Below, in pieces: positions 6,616-11,047 of a stretch of 11,047 bases of DNA. The DNA is taken from positions 1 to 11,047 of the forward strand of contig USNX01000022.1 in assembly GCA_900556205.1 (NCBI GenBank), written 5' to 3'. The translations under genes and the position numbers were made by a program. Under the pieces are notes generated by a model. It searched no databases. It was not told the origin of the DNA and worked only from the letters and a program-made list of their open reading frames with translations. The DNA is from an uncultured Collinsella sp. Lineage in GTDB: Bacteria; Actinomycetota; Coriobacteriia; Coriobacteriales; Coriobacteriaceae. Every line of letters begins with the position of its first letter. The first letter of the stretch is position 1.

Positions 6616-6641
6616 ATAGCTGCTCCCGTCCCTGCGGTCTT
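6613..6641 (-). promoter_or_regulatory. Candidate purE promoter
   Basis: On the minus strand TATACT (6613-6618) is a good -10 box, 63 bases upstream of the purE start. At 17-bp spacing lies AAGACC, a poor -35 with three matches to consensus. It sits between the long palindromes and purE, as expected for an independently expressed purE transcript. Confidence 0.45.
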
Positions 6642-6644
6642 TGT

Positions 6645-6716
6645 GGCGGCTGCTGAGCCTTTCCCTCGGGAACTGGGCTTCGCGAAGTTTCCCGAGGGAA
6701 AGGCTCAGCAGCCGCC
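6645..6716. repeat. 28-bp perfect inverted repeat upstream of purE
   Basis: Two perfectly complementary 28-base arms (6645-6672 and 6689-6716) flank a 16-base spacer, which itself contains the 10-base palindrome CTTCGCGAAG. The whole would fold into a very stable cruciform or RNA hairpin. Neither side has a T-tract, so it is not a standard terminator. It may be a repetitive extragenic palindrome or the remnant of a small non-autonomous element; the sequence alone does not say which. Confidence 0.9.
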
Positions 6717-6750
6717 CTGCGACCTACCGGGAATTGCCATGACGTACGTT

Positions 6751-6820
6751 GGCTGAATTATTAACGTGGGGTCCGTCGTTCGAATGAACGACGGACCCCA
6801 CACTCATTTTTTATTCAGCC
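6751..6820. repeat. Nested inverted repeat with 16-bp perfect core
   Basis: The core arms GTGGGGTCCGTCGTTC (6766-6781) and its exact complement (6786-6801) enclose a four-base loop. Outer arms GGCTGAAT (6751-6758) and ATTCAGCC (6813-6820) add a second 8-bp stem around an AT-rich internal loop. On the plus strand a T6 run begins five bases after the core, giving it a terminator look for rightward transcription, although no rightward gene precedes it. On the minus strand, the carB direction, only GTTAATAATT follows. Confidence 0.85.
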
Positions 6821-6874
6821 CCAGTCATCGCGCAAAGCCCCTTCGGCAGCACACGGTGCAGCCAAGTCACCGCA

Positions 6875-6965
6875 GGCCGGGGCGGGAGGGGCAGAGTTTC
6901 CTCCTGAGCGACTCTGCTTGCAGCCGGAGCGAAAGGGGGAAATCTCGGCCCCTCCCGCCCCGGCC
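6875..6965. repeat. 17-bp inverted repeat just past carB, with longer imperfect arms
   Basis: Perfect 17-base GC-rich arms (6875-6891 and 6949-6965, GGCCGGGGCGGGAGGGG and complement) are extended inward by an imperfectly paired section of roughly 12 bases. Inside lies a further small stem, GCAGAG/CTCTGC. The structure begins 12 bases after the carB stop in the transcript direction, so it will form at the carB mRNA 3' end, but it lacks a following T-tract. Confidence 0.85.
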
Positions 6966-6977
6966 GACCAGGTCACA

Positions 6978-10292
<3,315 letters not shown>

Positions 10293-10293
10293 G

Positions 10294-11047
10294 TTAGTTC
10301 TCCTCGGTCTCAGCGGTCTCGGACTCAGCAAAGTTCCAGCCGGCAAGGCGGTCCTTCGCGGTGTCGATGTCCAGGTAGTTCTCCTCGCCGTCCATGAGTC
10401 GCGTAAAGGCGGTAAAGAGATAGTGGGCATCGGTGGGGCCAGGCGAGGCCTCGGGGTGGTACTGGACCGAGAAGCACGGTGCGTCGAGCAGCTGGATGCC
10501 CTCGGCGGTGCCGTCGTTGAGGTTCACATGTGTCAGGCGAATGCGACCAAAGCGCTCGTTCATCACGACCGGCGCGATTCCGCGGCGCACCCAGACGCGC
10601 AGATCTCCATCGGCCGCATGCTCGGTCTCGCCGCCGGAAAGCTCGGAGACAAGCTTGCCCAAGCTGGGGAACAGCAGGCCAAAGCCATGGTTTTGCGCGG
10701 TGATCTCCACACGGCGGCTTACCAGGTTCATAACCGGCTGGTTGCCACCGCGGTGACCGAACTTAAGCTTTTCCATCTGGGCGCCGCAGGCCAGGCTGAT
10801 CATCTGGTGACCAAGACAAATACCAAAGACCGGCACCTTGCCGATCAGCTGCTGCACCTGCTCGTAGGTCTCCACCACGGCGTCGGGGTCGCCGGGGCCA
10901 TTGGACAAAAAGACGCCGTCGGGATTCATGTCGAGCACCTGCTGGGCAGGCGTGTCCCACGGCACGACGGTAAGGTCGCAGCCGGCGCGGACCAGCCCCT
11001 CCAGAATGCCGCGCTTCACACCGCAGTCGTATGCGACCACTTTGTGA
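10294..11047 (-). CDS. carA: Carbamoyl-phosphate synthase, small (glutaminase) subunit, partial
   Basis: CarA hydrolyses glutamine and channels ammonia to CarB. Only the C-terminal class I glutamine amidotransferase domain, about 250 residues, is inside the window; the N-terminal domain lies beyond the right edge. The reading frame continues through the last base (His-Lys before the GTG at 11040), so that GTG is internal and not the start. Visible motifs are [27 protein letters not shown] with the nucleophile Cys at 10816-10818, [15 protein letters not shown] and [12 protein letters not shown] with the catalytic His and Glu. Between QNHGFG and THVNLNDGT there is about 30 residues more than in typical CarA. 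The final codons GAG GAG AAC double as the carB ribosome site. Confidence 0.97.
   Translation of the reverse strand, partial: HKVVAYDCGVKRGILEGLVRAGCDLTVVPWDTPAQQVLDMNPDGVFLSNGPGDPDAVVETYEQVQQLIGKVPVFGICLGHQMISLACGAQMEKLKFGHRGGNQPVMNLVSRRVEITAQNHGFGLLFPSLGKLVSELSGGETEHAADGDLRVWVRRGIAPVVMNERFGRIRLTHVNLNDGTAEGIQLLDAPCFSVQYHPEASPGPTDAHYLFTAFTRLMDGEENYLDIDTAKDRLAGWNFAESETAETEEN
10300..10305 (-). promoter_or_regulatory. carB ribosome binding site inside the carA 3' end
   Basis: GAGGAG, encoding two of the last glutamates of CarA, lies seven bases before the carB ATG, and the carA stop codon lies between. This arrangement supports translational coupling, so the two subunits would be made in step. 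Confidence 0.75.

Larger units (their letters stand above)
6619..6977. other. carB-purE intergenic region rich in palindromes
   Basis: This non-coding stretch follows carB and precedes purE. It holds three separate long inverted repeats in a row, together covering more than 230 of about 360 bases. I see no credible protein gene and no motif that identifies a known structured RNA. The carB transcript would run into all three hairpins, so at least one may act as a terminator or 3'-end stabiliser. Confidence 0.7.

Noticed and set aside
6619..6977. Structured RNA gene (SRP RNA, RNase P RNA, riboswitch) in the carB-purE gap
   Set aside because: Despite strong hairpins, I could not find the conserved sequence cores of these RNAs. 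The simple palindromes are better described as repeats.
10293..10430. 46-codon upstream extension of the carB frame
   Set aside because: It overlaps carA in another frame and lacks CarB homology. The ATG at 10292 has the ribosome site and begins the conserved N-terminus.
11038..11040. GTG as the carA start codon
   Set aside because: The frame stays open to the window edge, and the protein from this GTG would lack the whole N-terminal half of CarA. It is an internal valine codon.

Overview
The window is high-GC bacterial chromosome, densely coding, and carries housekeeping nucleotide-biosynthesis genes mixed with a few accessory genes. The GC-rich codons, the actinobacterial look of PurF and CarB, the class B sortase and the MoaE-like protein suggest a gut Coriobacteriia member, most likely Collinsella or a close relative. 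That assignment rests on family resemblance and was not tested by a search.

Layout, read leftward on the minus strand from the right edge. carA is cut by the window edge, so only its glutaminase half is present. carB follows after one base, and together they make the two subunits of carbamoyl-phosphate synthetase (pyrimidines and arginine). After carB comes a gene-free stretch of about 430 bases holding three long inverted repeats, ending in a likely purE promoter. Next is a minus-strand run of purE (step 6 of IMP synthesis), a class B sortase 35 bases downstream, and a MoaE-like gene 64 bases further on. That run converges on a plus-strand gene for a multi-pass membrane protein with a C-terminal CmpB-type putative ABC permease domain; the two share a strong bidirectional terminator. 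The permease gene is divergent from purF, with about 290 bases between them holding two TATAAT-like boxes. purF and then purM lie leftward on the minus strand, separated by 157 bases with a weak terminator-like hairpin and GC-rich palindromes. The left edge may hold the first codons of another gene after purM, possibly purN.

Functionally, purF, purE and purM supply steps 1, 6 and 5 of purine synthesis and carAB the first step of pyrimidine synthesis. The genes sit in separate transcription units rather than one pur operon. The sortase, MoaE-like protein and permease have no evident link to nucleotide synthesis beyond position.

I did not find a convincing undescribed system. The observations most worth a second look are the three large palindromes between carB and purE, the MoaE-like protein that seems to lack one of the two active-site lysines, lineage-type insertions in PurF and CarA, and the sortase downstream of purE with its long basic cytoplasmic tail.
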